Source: Acanthaster planci (taxonomy: Eukaryota > Echinodermata > Asteroidea > Valvatida > Acanthasteridae). From it: a stretch of DNA of 64,000 nucleotides. A program made the translations under genes and the position numbers. The notes below the pieces were generated by a model that saw only the letters and a program-made list of their open reading frames with translations, did no database searches and was not told where the DNA came from. The stretch spans positions 916,484-980,483 of the forward strand of contig NW_019091438.1 of assembly GCF_001949145.1 (NCBI RefSeq). Direction: 5' to 3'. Numbering within the stretch: the first letter of the stretch is position 1; each line of letters starts with the position of its first letter. This document shows positions 1-11,090 of this stretch, in pieces.

Positions 1-1739
1 TTTGATTTAGGGTTGTTTAATTGTGTATTGACATAGTCAAGAAGTTTTGTACGATTGTTGGGGCTGGTTTTCATAATTTCTTTCATAATAAAATCAATTA
101 TTTTGGCAACTTAATATTCAACATCTATTTCATTAATGTAGACATGGTGGATGGAAATTCTGCATCTATGAAGTATAATACATGGGCTATAAGTGTAATC
201 AGAGTTGGTTTAATTTGATTTGAGGGGAAAATAAACAGTCTTGGTCCATAAATGGAAATGAATTTTAACTTGTTATGGCCACAACTTCCATAGCCTGCCT
301 GTTGCCTATACTGATTTGTGGGAATGGTCTGTCCCTTGAGATGGGTAAATAATATTATTTTATCTGTATTTACGCGTGTGAGCTACAAATTCCCCAGTAA
401 GGAGTAATTGAGCAGGAAGGCAAATAGCGCACGTGACAGGACTTTATGTGTCTTTTATCTCTGATTTGTTATCAGTACCCACATTCGGAAACTGGCACTG
501 AATCCTTGTTAATGGTATTTTACAAAACTTTGTTTATAATCCAATTTTCGAGCAAATGTCATATCAGAATTTCAGGTGATGTTGAGTTTTTCATTATAAA
601 GTGAATTCGGAATCGGACACAGTAGTCTGGATGCCATCAACATATTAGCCCAATGAATAGGTTATTCCCCAAAGTTTCAACCATTGATTTAATTTGTATA
701 AATTTTCCCGATTGTCCAACTTGATTACTGAGGGTTGTATATCCCATTTATTCAATTTGGAGCCTCCAGACTATATTGGAGGAAAAGTTACATAATTCAG
801 GGGAAAACTTTACAAGAAGTTCTGATGAGAGACCGAGAATTGATGTTTTTTTGTTACCTTACCGTAAACAGTCAGGAGGTTATGGGTTTCAAATACTGAC
901 CTTCTGAGCTTGTATTGGGACGTTTGATAAACGTTGAAATGGGTGATAGAAAATGTGTGGTTTTTATACTGAAATTATATCACAAGAAAAAGTTCCAAAA
1001 TATCGCCAAACTTCAAGGGATGCAATATGCGAAAATTTCGATATTTGCACTCCATCTGTACTAATCTCTTTCTTGCCTGAGAAGGTTTGGACTCAGAGGA
1101 AATGGTTTTATTTAGTGTTTAAATTAAATAAAAAACTTCCGTTGGCCACTCAACAGCTGTTCCTCTACAGCATGGAGTTACGTTTTGATAGAATGCTGGT
1201 CAACTGGCACGCGTGGCAACTCGTGCTAACCAACTCATATGTCGACCAACTCAACACCGACCAACTCGTACGCTGAATTGCAGTATGACAAATGCGGGCT
1301 GGTGCCAATACGTGTAAAATCCCATCTAGTATTGATGGTTTTGAAGACTCTGTTTTAACTAATATTTGGGACAATTTAGTCGGTAACTGATTTATTCTTG
1401 AGACAGTTCCTTCAAAACGGTGTACTTCTATGGATAATTTTATAGATAAGTGCAAATTCAAGTTTCCTTTTATGTAGGATTTCTGGCTCTGAAAAGAGCT
1501 GATATCTAATGTAATTTATGTCAGTGAACAAATTGCTGAATGTACAAATTGTTAGGCATACGAACTGGTTGGCGTATGAGTAACGCATGGAGTATACAGC
1601 TAGGAAGGGAGCTCTCCCCATCTTCGTACCAAATGTCACCTGCCATATGAATGAAACGAGCATGTATTTTGTTCGAACATTTTGATGATTCCATTTACAC
1701 TGTGGTCACTTTATAAGTGTGGTAGGCCTATTATGTCGT
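1..1739. other. Intergenic DNA, no gene seen
   Basis: No open frame here has recognisable domain content or paired splice signals. The only structure noted is a short degenerate tandem array of a 'ccaactc' motif at about 1198-1275, and one TAGGCCTA palindrome at 1723. Short frames on both strands look random. Confidence 0.5.
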
Positions 1740-3410
1740 AATTACGCGGTAACACAAATACAAAATTTCTAGATAACTGTCCTTTGTAAGACGAAATTCA
1801 ATAGATGATTTACAACAACGTGTCAAGCCAGTAGAAGCATCAATGCATCATTAATTGTTCCCTTAAAACGCCAGTAGACATTAAGGCGCCTCACACCAAC
1901 CAATTTTTCACCATTTTCGTCCCACCTTCGTTAACAACCAGTGGCGAACCCAGGATTTGTCGTTGAGAGCAGGCTCAAGCCCGTCCCTCCTCGGTCACGA
2001 CAAAGGGGACGAGGATTTACGGCTAAAATAGTGCTTATAGTTTAAGATGTAGATATACATTGTACCTGCGTTTCTTTGAAGAGAAAAGACACATCTCGGG
2101 GCTCAAGCCCTCCAAGCCCACCCTGCAGTACTGCTGACAAATAATTGCTGCTTTCATCAACACCGCTTAAGGCCTGCAGTCTTCATGTATAACAGCGGTG
2201 AGGACTTGCAATATAACGAGGTATAAGCATGACATATAGGAAACATTGTATAGTGAAAGATTAAGGTGCGAAGCAAAGGTAAAGTTGATGACTGCAAACC
2301 ATGGGTGAAGAAAACGACCGTTTAAATTTAATATTTCTTGAAATTTGACCAAGCAATAGATAATGCATATATTTTCTTACATCTAATTAATAGATGTAAA
2401 TTATCTCTGAATAGGAGAAGTTGTCAAAATGTAAAATAAGTTAAGTTCACTTCGAAAAAGTGGTTTCGAATGATAATCTTAAAATAATGTAAAGGATTCC
2501 ATAACCCCATGCACAGGGGTGGATCTAGAACCAAACTGTCGGGGGGGTTGACTTTTTTTAGGGGAGGACAAAAATTGAAATTGAAATCCACAGCTTTCTG
2601 TGGATACATGAGGGCTAAATTGTGGGCATTTTATATGCTTTTGGAAGAAATTTAAATCCTTGCCCGAAATTGCCAGTCCTTGTTATTGAAAAGCACCCTT
2701 TTAGGGGAGCATTGGGCCATGTTGCCACTCCTTCTGGATTCGCCAAAACCCCAAAATCATCATGTAATTCTGAGGGACGTATTTAGTGTCTATGACAAGC
2801 AAAGGCTTGCATGTTACCATTTAGCTTTTAAGGCAGGTGTGAAAAATCGTGACCAATCCTAAGCCGTCATTGGTTCCTGAATGGATGGATCCTGTTCTCA
2901 AAATGGGCGGAGCTATACATCAGCTTTTCACCACGGTCTGTCAAGTAACAGATAGGCAACTGTGAACGCAGTAAAGCAAGCATCCAGTTGCTCGATATCA
3001 CACATTCCTTTCGAAAACTCAACTCCGCAGAAAGTCTGTAAATTCAACATGGCAAAACTGACCTCTGGCTTTGAAATTTTTGGGTTGGTTCTATTTTTTG
3101 GAATGGTCATTTTTGTCTTTGGCCATCAGTGTAATCCACTCCCTAAAACCATGTACGCAGCGGAAAATCGCACACTGCAAGGGTATACGTTTGCACGTAG
3201 ACCTGTACGCTCCCGTGTCATCTGTGGGCGTGACTGCAGCATAGATAAGAGATGCAAGTCTTTTAACTTCAACGACTGCAGCAAAATCTGCGAGTTGAAC
3301 CTTGCTACAAGACAAGAGCATCCCAAAGTCTTCAATGCAACCCTGGGGAGTGTGTACTTTGATGGAGATGAGGACACGCTTCTCTACTCGCTCGCTGACA
3401 AGGGTAAGTA
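1740..3410 (+). repeat. Segmental duplication, copy A (PAN exon and upstream DNA)
   Basis: This block is repeated at about 9770-11090. Matches include the DNA around 1740-1920 (compare 9770-9940), the stretch 2480-2870 (compare 10180-10540), and the PAN exon with its leader at 2940-3410 (compare 10615-11090). The coding part is nearly identical, while the upstream DNA is clearly diverged and carries indels. The offset is about 7.7-8.0 kb. A GGATCC-containing short element sits at about 2510-2560 in this copy. Confidence 0.75.
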
Positions 3411-6400
3411 GTAGAAAGTGATCGGCTTTGGCTTCCATACGTAGACTAATTAGAGCCTCGTCAAGTGACGTGTCCAGCTGGTGAGGGTGTCAGGGGGCAG
3501 CTTCCCTCCCCCCGACTCCTTTTTTTAACAAAGAACACTCTATATGTAAAAAAGTAATAAAAAGTATATTTATTAATCAACACCCAAACCCTAAGAAAAC
3601 AACACCATGAAATAAAAGCAAGGATATCGAGTCCGCAAGTAAGACCTGTGACATTGTTTTTTCTCCAAACATCATGTTGAATGTGACCAAAGCCGCTTTC
3701 GCCTTTGAATCCCCCCCCACCACCACCAAAAGCTGGATACGCCCCTTGTCTCATTTAGAGTCTGTGTACGGTGCATGAATCGATAACTTCAAATAAAAAA
3801 GTAACAAAAGGAAACAGACAAGCCCCCCCCCAAAAAAATAAGTAAATAAAAGGATAAGATAAAACATCGGATCAAATATTGGCCACGACTAACGCCTTAA
3901 GTTCAAACCTTTTCCATCTGAAATGGAATGGAATCCGAGGTTTCCTTTACCCTTCTGTCTAATTGGTGCATTCTATTTTGACAATAGGATTTGCTGCGTC
4001 GTGCTTACGAACGCAAGGTTGGTGTCGTTTTCAAAAAGATGCAGTAGTGAATTACTATAATACAATGATGATGTAGTGAAAACTTTAGTGAGAGATCTGA
4101 AAGTGAATCGCTGGTGTTTTCACACATGTGAAAGTGAATCGCTGGTGTTTTCACACACGTGGATTAATTACTATAATTATGAAAAGGAAGTGTACGTGCA
4201 AACAGTCATAGATTCTTGGCAACAGCTCTTAAAGATGGGTTCAGATCAAGGTTTGCCCATCTCTCTGTGGTCTTACAACGATCGTTTCAATCAGATTGCT
4301 TCTTGGAATGGAGCTTCCAAATTTTAGAATTCTTAGTTAATGTCTACACAAGGGCATAGAATCGTTTTTGACAGAAAGGCGATTCTTTCCTGTCAAATTA
4401 ATTTCTCTTCGTTCCAAAAACTGGATAAACCTACATAAAATGTAGCCTCACCCCTTAAAAAGGCCATAAAAGAAAGAAATCCAAATTTGGGGCGCTCTAA
4501 ACAAGTTTGTTAACCCCCCCCCCACACACACACACACCCAAATGTGCATTTGCCTGCAACTGGGGACCCCCTATNAGGGTCCCCAATTGAATGCAGAAAC
4601 AAACTCATATACACACACACAAATGTTATGGGTCTGACCGCAGAGGTGCATTATCAGTAATTCCCACGAATTACTAATTCCAGCGAATTATGGAGAAAAT
4701 TTCTCTATTTTTAATACTTCAGTAATTCGTATGATTGAATAAGTAATTTGTGTATACGAATTAGCATTTCGTGGAAACGAATTCAGTAATTCGTGCGAAT
4801 AAAATTTTAATTCGTGGGAACGAAAAAGTAGGCGGTGGGAACGAAATTACGGAGTGAAAATTCTTCAATTATGCGCCTATCTCAGTTCCAACTCGCGAGC
4901 TGGGCAAGTCCTGCGGGGCGCAGATTCCACTAAAATCGCTTCGTGTGTCAATGTCAATAGATGAGGTTTAACTCATTAGGTTGTGTGAACATATGTATTT
5001 TTATTGGAATTTGAGATATAAGGGTTTTTCATCGTTGACATTTTGTTATTTGGATGGTGTTAATGGCGAAACGCTGACGTCAGAGCTTGGGCAAACCACC
5101 CACGTGGCATAGGAAAACGTCGTTGGCGGTTTATGTGGGAGTTAATTAGTTTTGAGATACCGGTCCATCGTGTCCATAGAAAAAAATTCCAGCACAAACT
5201 GTCGGCGGTTATTGTCATCGTTGCGTACCTCATCCAAGGGCGGAAATCTCTCCTTGATCGTAGGGGCGGGACATCAATTTCCACTTGTTTTGTTCACACC
5301 GTGTTTATTATCTTATTCCATTTATAAAAACTCAAAAGGGAAAATCCTCGATCCATCAATTCCTTCAGTATTTTGTTTTGCTTTAAGCATGGAGGGGACT
5401 TTCAGCATTGTCGTTAAAATGGTTATTGGGAGCTGACAAGTCGGGGAAATTCGAAGGACCAAGATATGCGCATACGTACATTAACATTCTCAGGTAATTT
5501 GTTTTGTTTCCTACGGTTTAGCTTACGCCTGTGCAGGTCTTACTCTCGTCGAGAGGTGTGAGTGGGGCGCAAGAAAACCCAGGTTTCCAAAGGCCATGCC
5601 GGACACGCCCGACCACTGTATTGTGCATCACACCGCAGGGCACAGCACAGGCAGCGGGCAGTGTTACGCCCAAGACACCTGCTCAGCAATGATGAGGAGC
5701 TTTCAGAACTATGACGTTGATACCAACGGTCTGAAGAAGTTGTATAAAGCCCCATAGCTCATTTCGCTGTTCTGACTTACCAAAATGGAGAATTCATACA
5801 CGAATGTGAACAATTCAAGAGATACGAGGAAAAAAGCCTCATGGTTACCCAAGTGACAGTGAACCATGGCCCTCCGTATGCTGTTATGCATGTATTCATG
5901 TATTTGAACGAAGCATACCATTGAAGCGTTCCCAACTGAAACACTTTCCCACTTGGTGGTTCAGAAAGACGTTTCTCAAAATATCCACCGGTGTCTCAAA
6001 AACATTATACATCAGAGTACGATGCGTTTGGAAAAACTTTTAAAATGTGGCTGTGTTCGGATTCAGTTTTGCAGAGCATTTGTCTAAAAGACTGAGATCA
6101 CCCTCAATATCCTTTTGGTCTATTCAGGTTGGAATGACATCGGCTACAACTTTGTGATTGGTGGGGATGAGAGGGTGTACGTGGGGCGTGGCTGGAACGT
6201 CATAGGGGCTCACGCTGGCCCCTCTTACAATCACCGCGCCATAGGCATTGCCGTTATTGGGAACTACAAAAATGTCCTGGTGAGAAAATTGTCTCATTCA
6301 ATTGAGACATTGTGTTATATCCATAACCATAGTTTTGAAGTCAACACTTGAACTTTGTACAAGTAGCATTATACTATGGACCCTTACGGGCTATTTTGAC

Positions 6401-6607
6401 CGAAATTGATTTGTCTGTCTTTTGTCTGCTTTTCTTCAACAGCCAAACAGCACGGTCCTGGACGTTCTTCAGCGACTGATGGCGTGCGGCGTGGAATCTG
6501 GGAACCTGTCTCCTTCTTACTTCTTAAGGGGACACCGTGACGTACGGAACACAACCTGCCCCGGAGATTTGCTCCATGCCAAGATCAAAACCTGGTCTCA
6601 CTATTAA
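3049..6607 (+). CDS. PAN/apple-domain peptidoglycan recognition protein (predicted zinc amidase)
   Basis: Four exons: 3049-3403, 5537-5728, 6128-6279 and 6443-6607 (TAA). They sum to 864 nt, or 287 aa, and all phases agree. Residues 8-24 are hydrophobic (signal peptide or membrane anchor). Residues 28-118 form a PAN/apple-like domain with six cysteines (C28, the C-G-R-D-C pair, K-R-C, and D-C-S-K-I-C). Residues 120-287 are a PGRP domain with [18 protein letters not shown] and T-T-C-P-G-D. The expected zinc ligands H149, H264 and C272 and the catalytic Y189 are present, so it should cleave the lactyl-Ala amide of peptidoglycan. The join of the PAN exon to the PGRP exons is inferred from phase: exon 1 ends in phase 1 and the acceptor at 5537 is phase 1. 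The second donor (GTCTGA at 5729) is weak but matches the family boundary. An alternative is that the PAN exon belongs to another transcript. Confidence 0.82.
3520..3750 (-). repeat. Interspersed repeat, copy 1
   Basis: About 230 bp that recurs at about 9970-10200 in the opposite orientation and at about 25730-25955 in the same orientation. Shared landmarks are a run of C (or G), a segment reading 'tattcaaaggcgaaagcgg'-like on the - strand, and 'agcaaggatatc' on the + strand. Here it lies in the first intron of the PAN-PGRP gene. No coding capacity is seen. Confidence 0.65.
4097..4160 (+). repeat. Tandem duplication of about 32 bp
   Basis: The unit beginning 'gtgaaagtgaatcgctggtg' occurs twice in a row with very few differences. 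It is intronic within the PAN-PGRP gene. A CA microsatellite lies further on at about 4522-4540. Confidence 0.75.
4560..4590. other. Single-N contig join inside a GGGGACCC palindrome
   Basis: One ambiguous base at 4575 is flanked by GGGGACCCCCTAT on the left and AGGGTCCCC on the right. The arms are inverted copies of each other. This looks like a collapsed hairpin or a join between reads rather than a real single-base ambiguity. Other isolated Ns are at 10085 and 40318. Confidence 0.55.
4640..4865. repeat. AT-rich element built from AATTCGT/ACGAATT motifs
   Basis: About 220 bp of intronic DNA with many copies of AATTCGT and its complement in both orientations (for example around 4660, 4725, 4760, 4790 and 4815). 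The arrangement resembles the other motif-based foldback elements in this window, but I could not define clear terminal repeats or a target-site duplication. Confidence 0.5.
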
Positions 6608-6994
6608 AACATCAGTTAGTCTGTGCCGAAGACACAAAGTATAATCAATAATTTGAAAACAGTTGTTGCAATAACAACTAACAACTTTTCTTTCAGCTTT
6701 TAAAATCTTAGATGGTTTCAATCCTATATTTAATATATCAGAGACTCTTATCTAACATCACTTTCCCAAGATTTGTATAACTGTTGGATTTATTTATAAG
6801 CCTATATCTTGACATTGTTGGTAGCATAATTTGCCCGGGACACTGTCTGGACAGGGCGTTCCACTCTGTGACAAGACCTTGCCCCACTGTCCAGTTGATG
6901 ACAGAGTGTATGATATTAGTGAATTAGTGATCTGTTGAGAATTTCACCTATTTTTGGTACATAATGTTCAAATCTACGTCATTATTGTAGACAG

Positions 6995-7000
6995 AATAAA
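6995..7000 (+). promoter_or_regulatory. Polyadenylation signal AATAAA
   Basis: A canonical AATAAA lies about 390 nt after the stop codon of the PAN-PGRP gene. It is the first one I see on this strand downstream of the gene and is a plausible 3' end signal. Confidence 0.45.
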
Positions 7001-7278
7001 AGAACCAAGTTATGATATGTAAAGTAGTATAACATGATGCATTTCCTTGCGTTGATTGATAATCGGTGTTGGAGTTTATACCAAAGTAGGGGGGAATAAC
7101 AAAAGCCCATAACTAGAAAATTAAGTTTTCGAATATGAAAGATTCGTCCCTCCAGTTTGCAATACTCTATTCACCCGCAGAGCTGGGAATTTCAAACTCC
7201 CTATTACAGAAAAATAATTCGAGAGGGAAAGCAAAGTGCACAAATGAGATCAGGACTTCGTGTTCAATTTTTTGTTTG

Positions 7279-7383
7279 AACGGCGCGGGTTTAATTTTAC
7301 GCACTTATTCCTCGTATACAATCAACACGCAAACTGACATTGCTGTAATTAGGAACTACGAAAACCGTGACGTCTTGGTGTAA
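7279..7383 (+). pseudogene. Decayed PGRP second-exon fragment
   Basis: The stretch reading S-Y-T-I-N-T-Q-T-D-I-A-V-I-R-N-Y-E-N at 7312-7370 matches the end of the PGRP second exon of the upstream gene ([17 protein letters not shown]). The sequence before it keeps weak resemblance to the G-R-G-W-N region but is scrambled and frameshifted. No intact acceptor or Y-N-F motif remains. It is probably the relic of a further PGRP copy, paired with the last-exon relic at 8785. Confidence 0.6.
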
Positions 7384-7910
7384 TTCTACCAGGAAACTTG
7401 GAGAGAGATTTGATTTGGCAAAACCTCTTTTTGAAGTAGAAACTTCGACGCGTGCGACCACGTGAATGATCGCTGGTTGCTTTGAGCGATGCTAGGGCGC
7501 GAACTGGTAGGATCGGAAAGGTTACGGAGCACCAACCTATAACAAGGACTAGAGTAACTTGGAATGGAAGAACTGCGTGTAACTGTTTAAGTGCACCGTG
7601 GTAAAGGGACATAGCGTGACACCTATAGCTGCCTGCGAAAAAGGGGTGTGATAGCAGTTGGTTGAAAGGGGAGAGTTAAGATGCTGAAAACCGCAATCCG
7701 ATCGCTGGTTAAAGTGCAATGCTGGGTACAACGCCCTCCTTTGTCTGTATTGTTGAATATATTTTCACCTATTGGAGCGTACATAAGGGCTGAAAGCAGA
7801 GCTATTTATAGAGTTGCGACTTGGGTGTCCTATTATTGGAACTAAACTTGTGGATTATTCATTATTGTACGTGGACAATAGGCCCTGAATAGCTGCATGC
7901 TGTACTGCCA
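7384..7910. other. Intergenic DNA between PGRP relics
   Basis: No gene seen. The stretch around 7620-7745 shows loose similarity to about 8265-8350 (both contain 'aagtgca..gctg....aacgccc'-like order), which suggests an old local duplication. No motif supports a protein. Confidence 0.35.
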
Positions 7911-8183
7911 TGGGCGTCGCCAGGACTTTTTCCGGGGGAACCATATTCTGACCCGCAACGGGAAAAAATAAAACAAACCTGAGTGAGAACTGATAATTTC
8001 CGATAAACCCATTAAAGGGTGAAAGGGCTATATCTTTGAAAGCAAATCCGTGACTGACTTTCATCCAATTTCCCTCTCTTATTTCTATTTACTTCGTTTC
8101 TGTCCAACTTTTTTAAATTAATGTTCCCCCCATTTTTCCAAGGGGGACAAGTGCCCCCTCTTGCTCTCCCCTCGCGACGCCCA
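7911..8183. mobile_element. Short inverted-repeat transposon (hAT-like MITE), 273 bp
   Basis: The ends are TGGGCGTCGC (7911) and GCGACGCCCA (to 8183), exact inverted repeats. The flanks are tactgcca on the left and tactgcac on the right, a near-perfect 8-bp duplication as made by hAT-type transposases. Poly-G and poly-C runs lie just inside each end. No transposase is encoded, so it must have been mobilised in trans. A related start ('gttcgccaggactttttcc') appears at 54147. Confidence 0.7.
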
Positions 8184-8784
8184 TACTGCACACATAATAA
8201 ACAGTCATTTTGGTTGGCGCTGTAAACAGCTCTGGAAAGCGAGCTTTTTAAAGAGAGAGCTGGCACAGTTGAAGTGCACTGCTGTTGTCAGGGTATAACG
8301 CCCCCATTTGACTGTTGCGTAGTGTTAAGAGGCTGAAAGCATGAGCTGTATACAGAGAGAGTGGACAAAGCTCTGCTTGCAAGGCACGTCCAAGTAATTT
8401 GACCGATGCCCATGTGTTAATGGCCAAATAAATGGACCAAGAGAGGGGGCAATTTTCCTTGCAATGGAGGCACCATTGGTGGGAACTGCACGTCGCTGGT
8501 TCACGAACGACTATGAAAGGCAAGTGTTGCAGTTGCATCGCACCAACAAAATAAACACTCTCAACCAGCATGGCTGTTTTCAAGCGATGAGGGGGCGCTT
8601 CTGCTCAAGAAGGCAGAAACCGACAAGTCTCTTTTCATAATCTCATCTTGCATAGCCAACCAATAGCGGAACATTGATGTTTCCTTAGAGATCATGCACT
8701 TTCATACGGTTCCACACCCTTCCTGTGTTCATGACAGACCAAGTGATACATTCATACGTTTCGTCCTTTGTTGTACCCCAACAG
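8184..8784. other. Intergenic DNA, no gene seen
   Basis: No domain-bearing frame. A 111-codon - strand frame exists at 8248-8583 but has no recognisable motif, and no splice or signal support. Confidence 0.4.
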
Positions 8785-8960
8785 CCAAGTGAGGTAGGTA
8801 TGAACGGTCTCCCGGGTTTGACTCCATACGGAGTGCACTACGGGAACCTGGCTTCTTCATACTCCTTACGTGGACACCAGAATGTCCCAGGGCCAACAAA
8901 ATTTGCCCGGACAACTTGCTCTGGGGCTTTTCGAACAGGCGTCGAATGGTGCATTAGAAT
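8785..8960 (+). pseudogene. Orphan PGRP last-exon relic
   Basis: It follows an intact-looking acceptor (ccccaacag at 8776-8784) and starts in phase 0 like functional last exons. It reads P-S-E-V-G-M-N-G-L then G-N-L-A-S-S-Y-S-L-R-G-H-Q-N-V and later T-T-C-S-G. The zinc-ligand His and Cys positions survive, but the spacing between them is longer than in the intact genes. The Trp-Pro-His-Tyr-like ending is lost. The nearest candidate second exon (7279-7383) is decayed, so a working gene is unlikely. Confidence 0.65.
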
Positions 8961-9029
8961 GATAATTTCAATTAGCGGGTATTTTAGATTAAACAATGTC
9001 CTAGCTATTCAGATATCTTATTCTTAGTC

Positions 9030-9760
9030 TATTCTGGAACCACATGTATATCCATGTCCAGGTGTTATCTAAATAAATAATCAGTAAAGTCTACGTGAAT
9101 CATTAACAAGAATCTGACGTGTCTTCCAGCCTCCTCCCTTAATTAGGGGATGGACCACGCCCTTGTCATTCCCAGTGCGGGCCATTAATAACTAGCTTTC
9201 TTTGATAAAGCTGCAGTTTTCAGTTTGGTACATGTGTTTTTAATTGCAGGAAACAGGCATCATAGTTCTTACAACTCTTATTTGAGAATTTCGTAACGCT
9301 AGTTTACGATAAAAGCACCAGAAATTCAAAATGGAGAAGTGGGGCGTAGTCTTCTTCACTTCGAACGGGTCAACATGCAGCTGCTCATCGGGCTTCGTTT
9401 CGCTGTACAACTGTGGCAATAGTGCAAACAGCGTAATGACGTTTTAAAAATAGGGCGGGAATAACAGTTTGGTGCATGACGCAGACGCGCTCCATCGGCC
9501 TACACTTCTGTCGATAAATGTCGAGTTTCCATTTAAAAGGGCACGAGAATGGATCATTTATAAAACAGTAACGCAGAGAATATACAGCAAGGGACAAAAG
9601 CCAGCAACTCCTCGCCAAGTTTTCTGGACAAATGTCAACCGATGCATGGATGCAGCGAAACGTACATTTTCGTTCAAGCAATGAATTGATCTGCATTTGA
9701 AAATTACCTTGACGCCGTACGTGGCCACTTGACGAGTGTGTTGGCATTGTATGTCGTAAT
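9030..9760. other. Intergenic DNA, no gene seen
   Basis: A 217-codon - strand frame (9385-10038) overlaps this stretch. It runs into the poly-G repeat and duplicated non-coding DNA, and shows no domain. I treat it as chance. Confidence 0.45.
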
Positions 9761-9769
9761 TGCACAGTG

Positions 9770-11090
9770 CCACAAATTAAACATTCATGGATAGCTGCCT
9801 TTTGTAAAAATACAAAAATGATTGTCAACAGTCTGCTCAGCCAATATATGCATGGAGTGCTTTGATGCATCATTAATAGTGGTTTCTGCCTTACAAGCAC
9901 CCATTGTTCACCATACTCCAACTTTACCGGCTGCTCACAATAGTTGTTACGTTCACTGCGGCCTGGAGCAGCAGCGTACCCAGCTCTTGATTGGGGGGGG
10001 GGGGGCATATTCAAAAGCGAACGAGGCTTTGGGCTCATTCAAACATATGCAGCAAGGTATGAGACGGAGAGAACCCCCCCCCTGNGAAGTTGTGGAGAAG
10101 AAAAACATCAAGAAAGCCTTGCTCACGGTCCTTACTTTTATTTGTTAGTGTTGATTTCTTTGGGTTTGGGTGTAATCATAAAACAATGTTAAGGACTCCT
10201 TAACCCCCAAAAGGCGGATCTATCAACAATTTTAGGACGGGGAACAAAATTGCTTTTGGGCAAAAAATAGTGGAATTTCATTTTTTACGCTACATTTTAA
10301 GGTCTCTTTGGGGATATATGGACTAAATGTGTTGGCCTTTTACACACTTTTCGAAATAGTGCATGGAATTATCGTCAAAAATAAACTTTATTGTTAATTC
10401 AAAACATTCTTCTGGAGCACAATGGCCGATCCGTTGCCTGTATTCGCCAAAACGCCAAATTCATGATATAATTCTAAAGGACGTATATAATGTCTTTGAC
10501 CTGGAAAGACGTAAACGGTGTCGTGGGATGTTCGCATTCAGCTGTTAAAGCAGGTGTGAAAAATTGAACAATCCCAAGCCGTCATTGATGGATCCTGTGG
10601 ATACATCGGCTTTTCTATCAAGAAACAGATAGGCGACTGTGAACGCAGTAAAGCAAGCATCCAGCTGTTCAATGTCACACATTCCTTTCAAAAACTCAAC
10701 TCCGCAGAAAGTCTGTAAATTCAACATGGCAAAACTGACCTCTGGCTTTGAAATTTTTGGGTTGGTTCTATTTTTTGGAATGGTCATTTTTGTCTTTGCT
10801 CATCGGTGTAATCCACTCCCTAAAACCATGTACGCAGCGGAAAATCGCACACTGCAAGGGTATACGTTTGCACGTAGACCTGTACGCTCTCGTGTCATTT
10901 GTGGGCGTGACTGCAGCATGGATAAGAGATGCAAGTCTTTTAACTTCTACGACTGCAGCAAAATCTGCGAGTTGAACCTTGCTGCAATACAAGAGCATCC
11001 CGAAGACTTCAATGCAACCCTGGGGAGTGTGTACTTTAATGGAGATGAGGACACGCCTTGCTCTTTGCTCGATAGCGCCGGTAAGCAGTA
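9770..11090 (+). repeat. Segmental duplication, copy B (PAN exon and upstream DNA)
   Basis: Partner of the block at 1740-3410. It carries the interspersed repeat with a long poly-G run at about 9987-10000 (repeat family of 3520-3750), followed by the duplicated upstream DNA and the second PAN exon. One ambiguous base at 10085 lies in the C-rich part of the repeat, probably a read-quality problem. Confidence 0.75.

Noticed and set aside
3091-3438. - strand frame over the PAN exon (also 10768-10998)
   Set aside because: Shadow of the PAN exon, which has the cysteine pattern, start codon and donor on the + strand.
9385-10038. 217-codon - strand frame
   Set aside because: It crosses a poly-G repeat and duplicated non-coding DNA, has no recognisable domain, and the matching region near 1740-2100 is not open in this way.
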